A stretch of 22,407 nucleotides of DNA from CAZFLM01 sp964519955. Its GTDB lineage: Bacteria; Armatimonadota; Chthonomonadetes; Chthonomonadales; CAJBBX01. The translations under genes were made by a program, and so were the position numbers. This document shows positions 15,449 to 22,313 of this stretch, one piece after another (position 1 is the stretch's first letter; every line of letters begins with the position of its first letter). A model generated the notes under the pieces. It was given only the letters and a program-made list of their open reading frames with translations, was not told the DNA's origin and did no database searches. The DNA is taken from positions 1 to 22,407 of the forward strand of contig CAZFLM010000092.1 of the NCBI GenBank assembly GCA_964519955.1. The letters are read 5' to 3'.

Positions 15449-15757
15449 TGGACGGCGACCCACCCTGGCCTTCGGCCACCCCTCCCGAAACGGGAGGGGA
15501 CGATGCGATGGGGTCGTGCGGCCGCCCGGGTCCAAACCCGGGCCTGCGTGGCGCGAAGTCCTCTGCGAGGACTGGACGGCGACCCACCCTGGCCTTCGGC
15601 CACCCCTCCCGAAACGGGAGGGGACGACGCGAGGGCGTCGTGCGGCCGCCCGGGTTCAGACCCGGGCCTACGTGGCGCGAAGCCCTCTGCGAGGACTGGA
15701 CGGCGACCCACCCCGGCCTTCGGCCACCCCTCCCGAAACGGGAGGGGACGATGCGAG
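15449..15757. repeat. Hairpin repeat units (about 124 bp each) after the gap
   Basis: A partial unit (15449-15516) is followed by two nearly complete ones with corresponding points at 15521 and 15645, a period of 124. Each full unit has four palindromes in order: CCCGGG-arm hairpin, AGTCCTC-type hairpin, GGCC-TTC-GGCC, and CCCCTCCCG-AAA-CGGGAGGGG. Loop bases of the first hairpin vary (TTGAAA, TCCAAA, TTCAGA) while its arms are kept. In the last unit one arm base of the second hairpin is changed without compensation (AGCCCTC). No spacers of CRISPR type are present. Confidence 0.9.
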
Positions 15758-15770
15758 GGCGGGGAGCCTT

Positions 15771-15800
15771 CCTTCTAGCTTGTGGCTTCTGGCTTCTGGC
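15771..15800. repeat. Low-complexity CTTCTGG-type short repeat
   Basis: Imperfect direct repeats of CTTCTGG/CTTGTGG occur in the non-coding stretch before the CapA-like gene. A related tract lies at 21896-21955. The remainder, to 15907, shows no gene and no clear signal. Confidence 0.6.
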
Positions 15801-15907
15801 ATCTCGCCCTTCAGAAGCCGGCCCGCTGTGCCGATACATTCACCAGGTCGTGTGACCATCCCATTCGGGCAGGGAGGTGACGCCGGAGGCGGCGGAGCCT
15901 TCCTGCC

Positions 15908-16996
15908 TTATCGGGGAACCCTCTCTCCGAGATCGACCCTTCCCTCTAGCACCTTCGTCCCCTTCTCGCGGCTCAGCTCCGACAGCCTGTCGAGGATCGC
16001 GCGGCGCTGCGCCGTTGTGGGCTTGGCGGGGTGGCAGTCCTGGATGCGGTATGGCACGACCCGCGCCGATGCGAGCCCCGACTTGCCGAACGTGCAGAGC
16101 AGGATCACCGTGGCGCGGTCTCCCTCGATGGGCGTGTCGAAGAGGAAGTTGCCCAGCGAGTAGGCGATCAGCGTTCGCCGGCCGCCTGCGCCTCGCACGA
16201 CGCGCAGCCCCTGCAGACGGTGAGGGTGGTGGCCGATCACCAGGTCTGCGCCAGCCGATGCCGCTTCCAGCGCCAGGCGCTCCTGCAGGACGTCGGGGCG
16301 CGGCGACTGCTCCTGGCCGGCGTGCAGCGCCACGATAACGATGTCCGCACGCTTGCGCGCCGCGGCCACGGTCTTCGCGATCGTGCCCGGCGTGGCGAGC
16401 GCGACGGTGGGCCCGGTGGCCGGAGGACGGCGCAGGCCGGGCATGTCGGCGAGGAAGGCGAGGACGGCGATGCGCAGGCCGTGCGCCTCGACGATGGCCG
16501 GCTGAGCCGCCTCACGCTGCCCCGCGCCGGCCCCAGCCGCTGCGATGCCCAGGGCGTGCAGCGTGCGCAGCGTGCCGCTCAGGCCGCCGGGGCCGCAGTC
16601 GAGCGTGTGGTTGTTGGCGAGTGTGGCCACAGTGAGGCCGCCGTCGCGTAGGGCCCGGGCGTACTCTGGCGGCGACGGGAGGGCGATGCCGCCTCGGACC
16701 GCAGGCTGCCTCGTCAGCGGCCCCTCCAGGTTCGCGATGGCGAGGTCCGCCGGCCGCAGCGTGGGAGCAGCTTCCGCGAGGGGCCACGCCGAGCCGTGAA
16801 GCCGGATCCGCTTGCCCACGCCCCTGCACAGGATGACATCGCCCACCGCCGCAACGGCAACGACGTCAGCTCCCCCAGCATTGGGGGCCGGGGGGCGTGC
16901 GGCCCGACCTTCTCCCCCAGCATTGGGGGCCGGGGGGGCAAGCGGCCCTGCCCCCAGAACCGCCAGGAGCAGGGCCGCAGTGAGGAGACGGAGCAC
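15908..16996 (-). CDS. CapA-family (PGA_cap) metallophosphatase-like exported protein
   Basis: With GTG 16996 as start the protein has 362 residues: a signal peptide (about 1-20), a Pro/Gly linker made of two copies of a DNA repeat (about 20-43), then a CapA/PGA_cap domain. Motifs of the calcineurin-like fold are in order: GD (52-53), NLEG (89-92), NNH (128-130), H225, GHHPH (255-259) and SLGNFLF (280-286). Family members are linked to poly-gamma-glutamate synthesis or release, but many are orphan envelope enzymes, and no capB or capC is present here. The start lies eight bases after the DUF3160 stop, without a strong Shine-Dalgarno. Upstream in-frame starts would run into the DUF3160 gene. 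Confidence 0.85.
   Translation of the reverse strand: MLRLLTAALLLAVLGAGPLAPPAPNAGGEGRAARPPAPNAGGADVVAVAAVGDVILCRGVGKRIRLHGSAWPLAEAAPTLRPADLAIANLEGPLTRQPAVRGGIALPSPPEYARALRDGGLTVATLANNHTLDCGPGGLSGTLRTLHALGIAAAGAGAGQREAAQPAIVEAHGLRIAVLAFLADMPGLRRPPATGPTVALATPGTIAKTVAAARKRADIVIVALHAGQEQSPRPDVLQERLALEAASAGADLVIGHHPHRLQGLRVVRGAGGRRTLIAYSLGNFLFDTPIEGDRATVILLCTFGKSGLASARVVPYRIQDCHPAKPTTAQRRAILDRLSELSREKGTKVLEGRVDLGERVPR
16870..16938. repeat. Duplicated palindromic repeat inside the CapA-like gene
   Basis: CTCCCCCAGCATTGGGGGCC followed by a G-run occurs at 16870-16896 and again at 16912-16938, a 42-base period that keeps the frame. Each copy holds CCCCCA-GCAT-TGGGGG, a 6-bp stem with a 4-base loop. 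In protein it gives the repeated PPAPNAGG of the linker. Confidence 0.9.
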
Positions 16997-17004
16997 CGGG
17001 CAGC

Positions 17005-19179
17005 CTACAGCGTGCCGGGCCTGACGGGCTTCGACGGGGTGGGCAGCAGGAACGAGTTGGTCCACACCGGGAGCCCCGGCTTCTTGCCGGATTGCAGCAT
17101 CTTCTGCCACTTCTCGTCGGTCAGGCGGTCGTTCGCGGGGTGCGTGAACTCATGGTAGCTGAACACCGCGCCGCGCGTCAGGTACAGCTTGCCCTCGATG
17201 GGCACGATGACGAGCATCTCGTTCGCGCGGCCGACGCCGACCTCCAGGCAGTCCGGGGCGGCCGTGTGCACGTCGGCGATGACCGCCATGTCGCGGTCGA
17301 CCGGCGTCACGAGGCTCCAGTCGTTGGGGCTGTTCGGCATTAGCTGCAGCGTCATGAACTCCAATTCGCCGCCAATAGCCCGGAGACGCTGGTTGTCGTC
17401 GAGGGAGAGAGCCTGGTTGCGCAGTTCCTTCTCCGAGCACGTGCGCAGGAACTTGATCAGGTCCAGGAACGCCTCGAACTTGCTCTTGATGTGGTCCGTC
17501 ACCAGCCCGCGCTTCGCTAGACCGGCCTTCGACTGCAAGGTGAGGTCCATCAGGTGCATCCAGAAGCGCATGTTCGGCTCGACGTAGCCCTTGGGCATCG
17601 GCCGGTCGTCGCCGTCGCCCATCTCCGAGACGGAGGGCTTCGCATACAGGATGGCGTCGTGGCGCAGCTCGGCCCAGGAGGCGAGGGCGGTGTGCACGCT
17701 CTTGTCCGCCCACGCTTCGCTGCGCATGAACGAGGGGTAGCCCTCGGGCACAGGCGCGAGCAGCGGGCGCAGCACGTGGAGCCAGTTCCAGTAGAGGTTC
17801 GTGGTCCACGTCTCGGGCGTCACGCGCGCCACCCAGTCGACGATCTTGTCTCGCGTCGGCTTGTAGGCGGCCCAGCCCTTCGGGTTGTAGATGTCGGCGT
17901 GGGCGTCGAGGATGGCCGCGGCGCGGGGGCTGCCGATGGCGGCCAGCGCGTCGAGGCCGCTGGGCATCGGGCGATCGATGGCCGTCAGGTTCTGCAGCAC
18001 CTCGCTGTCGAGGATGTAGCGCTGGCCCATGAAGCGGAACTGGCGGTCGGTCTCCGGCGTGGTCTTCTCCAGCACCAGCTTGGGGGCGATGCGCGCGGGC
18101 CTGAGCTTCTTCACTTCCGCGACGAACTGGTCGAGCTTGGCGGCGTCGGCGAAGTCGGCGGCGGCCGGCTGGCGCCCGTAGACTGTGTCGGATGCTGTGC
18201 GCCATTCGGCCGGCGTCAGGTCGTCCGCGCTGCCCACGTAGAACGCCGTCGGCTCGTAGATGCGCATCCACTCGGCATCGAGGTTGTTGCGGTAGAGCGA
18301 CTGCACGATCAGCAGCGACTGCTGGATCTGCTCGTCGGCTCGCACCGTGCCGTTGGGGCCGTCGTAGGTCAACGCGAAGGGCGCCGTTCCGAGCCAGGCC
18401 ATCGCGACGAAGTACTGCTTCAGCTCGGGCGTGCGGGTGTAGTGGCCGCGCGGCACCAGCACCGAGTAGTCCACCTTGTACGGGAAGATGGCGCCGACGG
18501 CCGGGCCGGCATGCCCCGCGACCAACTGGCGCTCGACATCGACCAGCGGCGCGACCTCGGTGGGCAGCTCGATCTTCTCGCCCAAGGCCTGCATCGCCAC
18601 CGCGAAGAACGCCACGTTCTTGGCCGCAGCTCCGCGCAGGGGGCCGGACTTCGTCTCGTTCCACGTCTTGACCGAGTCCAGGTACATCCCGCGCATCAGG
18701 CGGCGCAGCGACGGGACGAGGTGGGCCGTCTCGACCTCGCGGAGGGTGGCCATGTAGAAGATGTGGTAGAGCTGCAGCATCGCGTCCGCAGACACGAACG
18801 ACGGCAGGTTCGCGTAGTTGTTCTTGTCGTACAGGAAGCAGAACTGCCGGTAGTCGGTTGGCATGCAGACGAACAGATTGCGCTGCAGCAGGTCGCGCTG
18901 CTCCTTGGTAAGCCGGTAGAGCTTGTTGAACTCCGCCAGGTTCGCCACCTCGGCGAGCGACGCCGACACCGTGTACGGAGCGACCTTCGCCTCGATGGGC
19001 CGCTCGCCGGGCATGTCCATCGCGAGCGGGACCGCGGCGGCGCCCTCATCTGGCGCGGTCGGTATCGGGGTGGCTGCGGGCGGCGGAGTGGACGGCTTGG
19101 CGGGTGGCTCCGCGGGCTTCGGCTTGGAGCAGCCGACCAGCAGGAGCGCTAGAGCGGCCCAACACACTCTCGTGTTCAT
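17005..19179 (-). CDS. DUF3160-family lipoprotein
   Basis: This 724-residue protein starts with a lipoprotein signal: one Arg, a Leu/Ala core and the lipobox LVGC with C17. A Pro/Ala-rich linker follows to about residue 45. The rest matches the DUF3160 family as I know it; the stretch around residues 95-140 (LFVCMPTDYRQFCFLYDKNN, then SFVSADAMLQLYHIFY) is its typical N-terminal pattern. The function of DUF3160 is unknown, and the lipobox places it at a membrane surface. ATG 19179 has GAGG seven bases upstream; an in-frame ATG at 19191 would add four residues but lacks a Shine-Dalgarno. It lies between the FG-GAP-like gene (58-base gap) and the CapA-like gene (8-base gap) on the same strand. 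Confidence 0.87.
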   Translation of the reverse strand: MNTRVCWAALALLLVGCSKPKPAEPPAKPSTPPPAATPIPTAPDEGAAAVPLAMDMPGERPIEAKVAPYTVSASLAEVANLAEFNKLYRLTKEQRDLLQRNLFVCMPTDYRQFCFLYDKNNYANLPSFVSADAMLQLYHIFYMATLREVETAHLVPSLRRLMRGMYLDSVKTWNETKSGPLRGAAAKNVAFFAVAMQALGEKIELPTEVAPLVDVERQLVAGHAGPAVGAIFPYKVDYSVLVPRGHYTRTPELKQYFVAMAWLGTAPFALTYDGPNGTVRADEQIQQSLLIVQSLYRNNLDAEWMRIYEPTAFYVGSADDLTPAEWRTASDTVYGRQPAAADFADAAKLDQFVAEVKKLRPARIAPKLVLEKTTPETDRQFRFMGQRYILDSEVLQNLTAIDRPMPSGLDALAAIGSPRAAAILDAHADIYNPKGWAAYKPTRDKIVDWVARVTPETWTTNLYWNWLHVLRPLLAPVPEGYPSFMRSEAWADKSVHTALASWAELRHDAILYAKPSVSEMGDGDDRPMPKGYVEPNMRFWMHLMDLTLQSKAGLAKRGLVTDHIKSKFEAFLDLIKFLRTCSEKELRNQALSLDDNQRLRAIGGELEFMTLQLMPNSPNDWSLVTPVDRDMAVIADVHTAAPDCLEVGVGRANEMLVIVPIEGKLYLTRGAVFSYHEFTHPANDRLTDEKWQKMLQSGKKPGLPVWTNSFLLPTPSKPVRPGTL

Positions 19180-19237
19180 GACATGCCTCATGTTGGTTCT
19201 GGACTTGCGGCGTGGCCCAGCCGAGGGCCGGGATGGT

Positions 19238-19858
19238 CTACCGGACCGAGATCGTCAGTGTCTTGCCATCGGCGCGGACGGTGATCGTACCGGCGCCCGT
19301 GCTCACTATTCGCGCTGAGCGCCAGCTTCCCTTCTGCTCGTCTGCGCCGAAACCGAACCCGACCCAGGAGTACACGGTGAGCCCGAGCCGTCCGCTGCGG
19401 CGGCACTCCAGGGCGACGAGCTTGTCGCGGTTCTGGCCGGTCGGGCGTACCAGATCGAAGTCTACGAAGGGGTCGGCCAGGTGCGATCCGAGCCACCGTT
19501 TGACGATCCGCGTCCCGTCGAAGCCAAAGACGAACAGGCCCGCATGCGGTTTCGGGAAGTAGCGGGTGGGCTTGTGGACGCCGAAGACCATCTGGCGCGT
19601 CCCATCGCCGATCACGTCGCCGATGCGGAGCTTCCAGGGGTGCATCCGGAGTGGGACGCCCGAGGCGATGCGCTTGGCGCCTCGCCGGATCTCGATGGCG
19701 GGATCCTGCCGCGGCGCGAAGACGACGGTCTCCGCGCGCCGGTCGCCGTCCAGGTCGGCGGATAGAGCCAGGGGCCCAGTCGGCGATCCGGGACTGGGCC
19801 GCCGACTCGACTGGTGCGGGAGTGCCATCAGCAGCAAGCAGAGGACCAGTTTGATCAG
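19238..19858 (-). CDS. Secreted FG-GAP/VCBS-like repeat protein, probable CTG start
   Basis: The protein shows two Asp/Gly calcium-loop-like motifs, ADLDGDRRAETVVF (34-47) and IGDVIGDGTRQMVFGV (79-94). A third, weaker repeat ends in DKLVALECRR. These resemble FG-GAP/VCBS beta-propeller blades. If translation begins at CTG 19858, the 206-residue product gains LIKLVLCLLLMALP, a plausible signal-peptide core. That CTG overlaps the upstream stop as CTGA and has GAGGTG five bases before it. Canonical starts at TTG 19837 or ATG 19828 would shorten or remove this hydrophobic segment. It is probably an extracytoplasmic binding or structural protein; partner and ligand are unknown. Confidence 0.7.
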   Translation of the reverse strand: MIKLVLCLLLMALPHQSSRRPSPGSPTGPLALSADLDGDRRAETVVFAPRQDPAIEIRRGAKRIASGVPLRMHPWKLRIGDVIGDGTRQMVFGVHKPTRYFPKPHAGLFVFGFDGTRIVKRWLGSHLADPFVDFDLVRPTGQNRDKLVALECRRSGRLGLTVYSWVGFGFGADEQKGSWRSARIVSTGAGTITVRADGKTLTISVR

Positions 19859-20232
19859 GGGTACACCTCGTCGAACCAGGCCGCGATGGCCTCACGCGCT
19901 TCTGCGCCCTCGCCGAGGAGCCGCCTGAGTTCGGCAGCCTGAGATGGCTGGACGCTGACACCCGTGGCTTCTGTTAGGAACGTCAGTACTGCCAGCACTA
20001 TCGACGCCTGCTGGTTCCAGCGCCCCGTGGAATCGAGTGCGAGGTACATCAGAGCTTCGAAGGCAACGTCAACTTCGGTGTCGTCAGGCTGCCAGTCGAC
20101 GCACGCTTGGTCTACTGAGCGGAGGTCGACCCACCCAATGTCGCGCATCTGGCTCGCTGATAGCCCGGCGGCGCGGAGGTGCTGATGGAGCCGCTTCAGG
20201 GCGCGGTCCACTCTAGATGGCGAAGACTCCAC
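19855..20232 (-). CDS. Uncharacterised protein paired with the Panacea-like gene
   Basis: I do not recognise this family. From GTG 20232 it is 125 residues, mostly helical in appearance and acidic, with a hydrophobic helix near ASIVLAVLTFLTEA and a C-terminus rich in Glu and Ala. GTG 20232 has GGGAG seven bases upstream and overlaps the previous gene by 20 bases. GTG 20211, just after the upstream stop, is an alternative (118 residues). The tight coupling to a Panacea/SocA-like gene makes it a candidate partner, possibly a toxin, but nothing in its sequence shows toxicity. Confidence 0.65.
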   Translation of the reverse strand: MESSPSRVDRALKRLHQHLRAAGLSASQMRDIGWVDLRSVDQACVDWQPDDTEVDVAFEALMYLALDSTGRWNQQASIVLAVLTFLTEATGVSVQPSQAAELRRLLGEGAEAREAIAAWFDEVYP

Positions 20233-20749
20233 CGATGCGCTCCCGTTCGGCAACTGCCATGGTGCGGAGTTGCCCGTCCTCGTCGTCGTCGAGCAGGTCC
20301 GCGTAGATGTCGAGTTCATCGCCATCCGCGGAGTCCCTCCAGCTTCGGCTGTACAGGTGCGTCTCCTCGCTGAGGCTGGCCGCCGATCGCCCGTCGATCC
20401 ACTGCACAGCCTGGGCCACGGCCTGGTGTCGTGGGTCGGTCTGGCGGAGCTGCCAGTCCTGCGTTAGCTCAAAGACGTGCTCCGTGTAGGGACCGTTGGG
20501 CTCCGTCGAGAGCCGGATTCGGCCAGCATCGGCGAGTTCAGACAACAGCGCGCTCCCATTGTCGATTCCAGGACCCTGGGGCATCCGGACGATGGGGTAG
20601 TCGGTCAGCGTGCCTGCCCCTGTCTTCCAGTAGATGAGGTGTGCAGCGTAGAACGCCTTGTAGAGCCGGACCTTGCCCACGATGCGCCCGCCGGCTGCGG
20701 CGAGGATGTCGCAGACCACGTCCTTTGCGCGTTCCCTCTGGTCATCCAT
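20213..20749 (-). CDS. Panacea/SocA-like (DUF4065-type) domain protein
   Basis: This 178-residue protein has, near residues 26-62, KVRLYKAFYAAHLIYWKTG followed by DYPIVRMPQGPGI. That order of a helical Tyr-rich segment, a short strand and a Gly-Pro motif recalls Panacea/SocA-like domains, which act as antitoxins in PanAT modules and as protease adaptors in SocA. The middle (about 80-95) continues with the beta strands expected there, and the C-terminus is highly acidic. ATG 20749 has GGAG eight bases upstream. It is the first gene of the minus-strand cluster, divergent from the PHP gene. Domain recognition is by eye and moderately sure. Confidence 0.62.
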   Translation of the reverse strand: MDDQRERAKDVVCDILAAAGGRIVGKVRLYKAFYAAHLIYWKTGAGTLTDYPIVRMPQGPGIDNGSALLSELADAGRIRLSTEPNGPYTEHVFELTQDWQLRQTDPRHQAVAQAVQWIDGRSAASLSEETHLYSRSWRDSADGDELDIYADLLDDDEDGQLRTMAVAERERIGGVFAI

Positions 20750-20934
20750 CGTGGTGCTCCTTCCGAGCTTGGGTGTCCCAGCGCCAGCCACGCCGGCGCG
20801 CCGTCACTCTCTACTGGACGGTGTTTCGCTACGGGTTGTTTCATCCCCTCCTCCGGGCCTGCCCAGTTCGGACCGAGCGGGGTATCCTGACTCCGTAGCC
20901 GCGGTTACCACCCCGTTCCACCAGTGAGGATGCC

Positions 20935-21801
20935 ATGCCTATCAGCTTCAAGTCCCCGTACCCCGATCAGCCCACGCTCTGGCTTCGAGGCAACCTGCAC
21001 ACCCATACCCGCTGCAGCGACGGCTGGGCCGAGCCCGCCGACACCATCGCGACGTACGAGAGGGCAGGTTACGACTTCCTGGCCATCACGGACCACGACC
21101 GCTGCGTGCCGCTGGACGGCCTGCGCGCGGCGACCCGAATGACCCTCATCGAGGGAAGCGAGGTGTCCGCCAACGGTCCTCACGTGCTGGCGGTAGGCGT
21201 CTCGCAGGACGTGCCCGCTGATGCGAACCGCCAGCGCGTGCTCGACGACATCGCGGCCCAGGGCGGGCTCTCCCTGCTGAACCACCCGAACTGGGAGCGC
21301 AGCTTCGAGCACTACCCGCACGCGCTGATGGAGGCGCTGACGGGCTACACGGGCATCGAGATCTACAACGGCGTCGTGGTCTGGCAGGAGGGGAACGCGC
21401 TGGCTACCGATCGCTGGGACCGCCTGCTGTCGGCTGGCCGCGTGGTCTGGGGCTTCGCGAATGACGACGTGCACTGGGAGAGCGCGGTCGGGTGCGCGTG
21501 GAACATGGTGGCGGCCGCGGACCAGTCGGCGGAGGCTATCGTCGACGCGATGCGGCGCGGCAGCTTCTACGCGTCGACGGGCGTGACCATCGACACGATC
21601 GAGGCCGCGGGCGACCGGCTGCGCGTGGCGTCGGCTGATGCGCAACTGATCCGCTTCATCGGCAAGCACGGGCGGCAGTTGGCGGCCATCGAGGGTTCCC
21701 AGACCGAGTACGCCGGCACCGGCCAGGAAGGCGGCTACGTCCGCATCGAGCTAGTGGGCGCCGCCGGGCGCATGGCCTGGACGCAGCCGTTCTACTGCTA
21801 G
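20935..21801 (+). CDS. PHP-domain phosphoesterase-like protein
   Basis: The 288-residue protein carries the metal-binding motifs of the PHP superfamily in order: HTHTRCSDG (22-30), ITDHD (51-55), EGSEVS (73-78), H83, NHPNW (116-120) and NDDVH (176-180). Known relatives (YciV/TrpH type) hydrolyse phosphoesters such as nucleoside phosphates; others are histidinol phosphatases. The C-terminal 90 residues form a beta-rich domain ending in AWTQPFYC, seen in PHP proteins of environmental phyla. There is no signal peptide. GAGGA precedes ATG 20935 by four bases. It stands alone between a divergent cluster and a small gene. The substrate is unknown. Confidence 0.9.
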   Translation: MPISFKSPYPDQPTLWLRGNLHTHTRCSDGWAEPADTIATYERAGYDFLAITDHDRCVPLDGLRAATRMTLIEGSEVSANGPHVLAVGVSQDVPADANRQRVLDDIAAQGGLSLLNHPNWERSFEHYPHALMEALTGYTGIEIYNGVVVWQEGNALATDRWDRLLSAGRVVWGFANDDVHWESAVGCAWNMVAAADQSAEAIVDAMRRGSFYASTGVTIDTIEAAGDRLRVASADAQLIRFIGKHGRQLAAIEGSQTEYAGTGQEGGYVRIELVGAAGRMAWTQPFYC

Positions 21802-21815
21802 ACCGCGTGGGCGCC

Positions 21816-21835
21816 GGTCGGCACGGAGGCCGACC
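21816..21835 (+). terminator. Possible hairpin terminator of the PHP gene
   Basis: GGTCGGC (21816-21822) and GCCGACC (21829-21835) form a perfect 7-bp stem around a 6-base loop, 15 bases after the stop. There is no U-tract. Confidence 0.45.
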
Positions 21836-21840
21836 CTCCA

Positions 21841-21866
21841 GGACGGGCAGGGACGCCCATCCTACC
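21841..21866. repeat. Single degenerate copy of the 39-bp edge repeat
   Basis: It shares the core GGACGGGCAGGGACGCCCAT with the edge repeats and then diverges (CCTACC instead of CCCACC). It lies between the PHP gene and the small transcription unit. Confidence 0.8.
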
Positions 21867-21895
21867 CTGGCGAGGGGTGCGGACGCCGTCGCCCC

Positions 21896-21955
21896 CTTCT
21901 GGCCTCTTGCTTCTGCCTTCTGGCTACTCGCTCCTTGCTACTCGCTACTCAGAGC
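21896..21955. repeat. Low-complexity CTTCTGG / TACTCGCT tract
   Basis: Imperfect short direct repeats (CTTCTGG, CTTCTGC, then CTACTCGCT-type units) fill this non-coding stretch. It is related to the tract at 15771-15800. Confidence 0.65.
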
Positions 21956-21966
21956 GAGATAGTGCT

Positions 21967-21996
21967 TGCCCGCGCCTGCCCGGTGCGGCTATAATG
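21967..21996 (+). promoter_or_regulatory. Sigma70-type promoter of the small gene
   Basis: TTGCCC (21967-21972) and a perfect TATAAT (21991-21996) are 18 bases apart. The predicted transcript start near 22003 gives a leader of about 40 bases. Confidence 0.75.
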
Positions 21997-22044
21997 GCCG
22001 CGACAACGGACCTGCGCCGAACCGTTCGAAGAGGAGGAGCGCCC

Positions 22045-22248
22045 ATGATAGTGATTCAGGGGACCGGGACGATCAGCGTGACGGAGCCCGGGCACGACCG
22101 AGGGACCTACTACGAGCACGCCCAGATCGCGGTCTACGGTGCGGTCGTGCACTTCGTGGCCCACAGCAAGCACCACACGGCGGCCTCGGGCATGTGCCTC
22201 ATCGGCTGGGACGAGCCGCCATCGATCACCGCGACGAGTGGCGAGTAG
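22045..22248 (+). CDS. Small uncharacterised protein (67 residues)
   Basis: GAGGAGGAG at 22031-22039 stands five bases before ATG 22045. Together with the promoter upstream and the terminator downstream it forms a complete small transcription unit. The product is short, without a signal peptide or membrane helix. It has alternating beta-like strands and is rich in His (seven, including a HSKHH stretch), Thr and Gly, with one Cys. I do not recognise a family. The frame is open further upstream, but that part overlaps the promoter and low-complexity DNA and is not coding. A metal-binding role is only a guess from the histidines. Confidence 0.75.
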   Translation: MIVIQGTGTISVTEPGHDRGTYYEHAQIAVYGAVVHFVAHSKHHTAASGMCLIGWDEPPSITATSGE

Positions 22249-22275
22249 GGTCTGGCCCGATACGGTTTGCTGATG

Positions 22276-22307
22276 CGGAGCTGGGGAGCTACTCCCCGGC
22301 TCCGTTT
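22276..22307 (+). terminator. Intrinsic terminator of the small gene
   Basis: A 13-bp stem (22276-22288 with 22292-22304, one G-U pair) and a 3-base loop are followed directly by TTT. It is the most convincing Rho-independent terminator in the window. Confidence 0.8.
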
Positions 22308-22313
22308 CGTACT

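Noticed and set aside
15281..15757. CRISPR array
   Set aside because: Units are contiguous, about 124-bp near-identical copies with several palindromes each; there are no unique spacers and no cas genes.
13299..15839. Very long open frame on the minus strand opposite the GH172 gene, running through the gap
   Set aside because: It is the antisense shadow of a clear GH172 gene plus translated repeats and Ns; the composition is Arg/Pro/His-rich and matches no domain.
17554..19152. Plus-strand frame opposite the DUF3160 gene
   Set aside because: It is a Val/Arg/His-rich shadow of a recognised protein-coding gene.
21877..22044. Longer form of the 67-residue protein
   Set aside because: The extension would translate the low-complexity tract and the promoter, and a strong Shine-Dalgarno supports ATG 22045.
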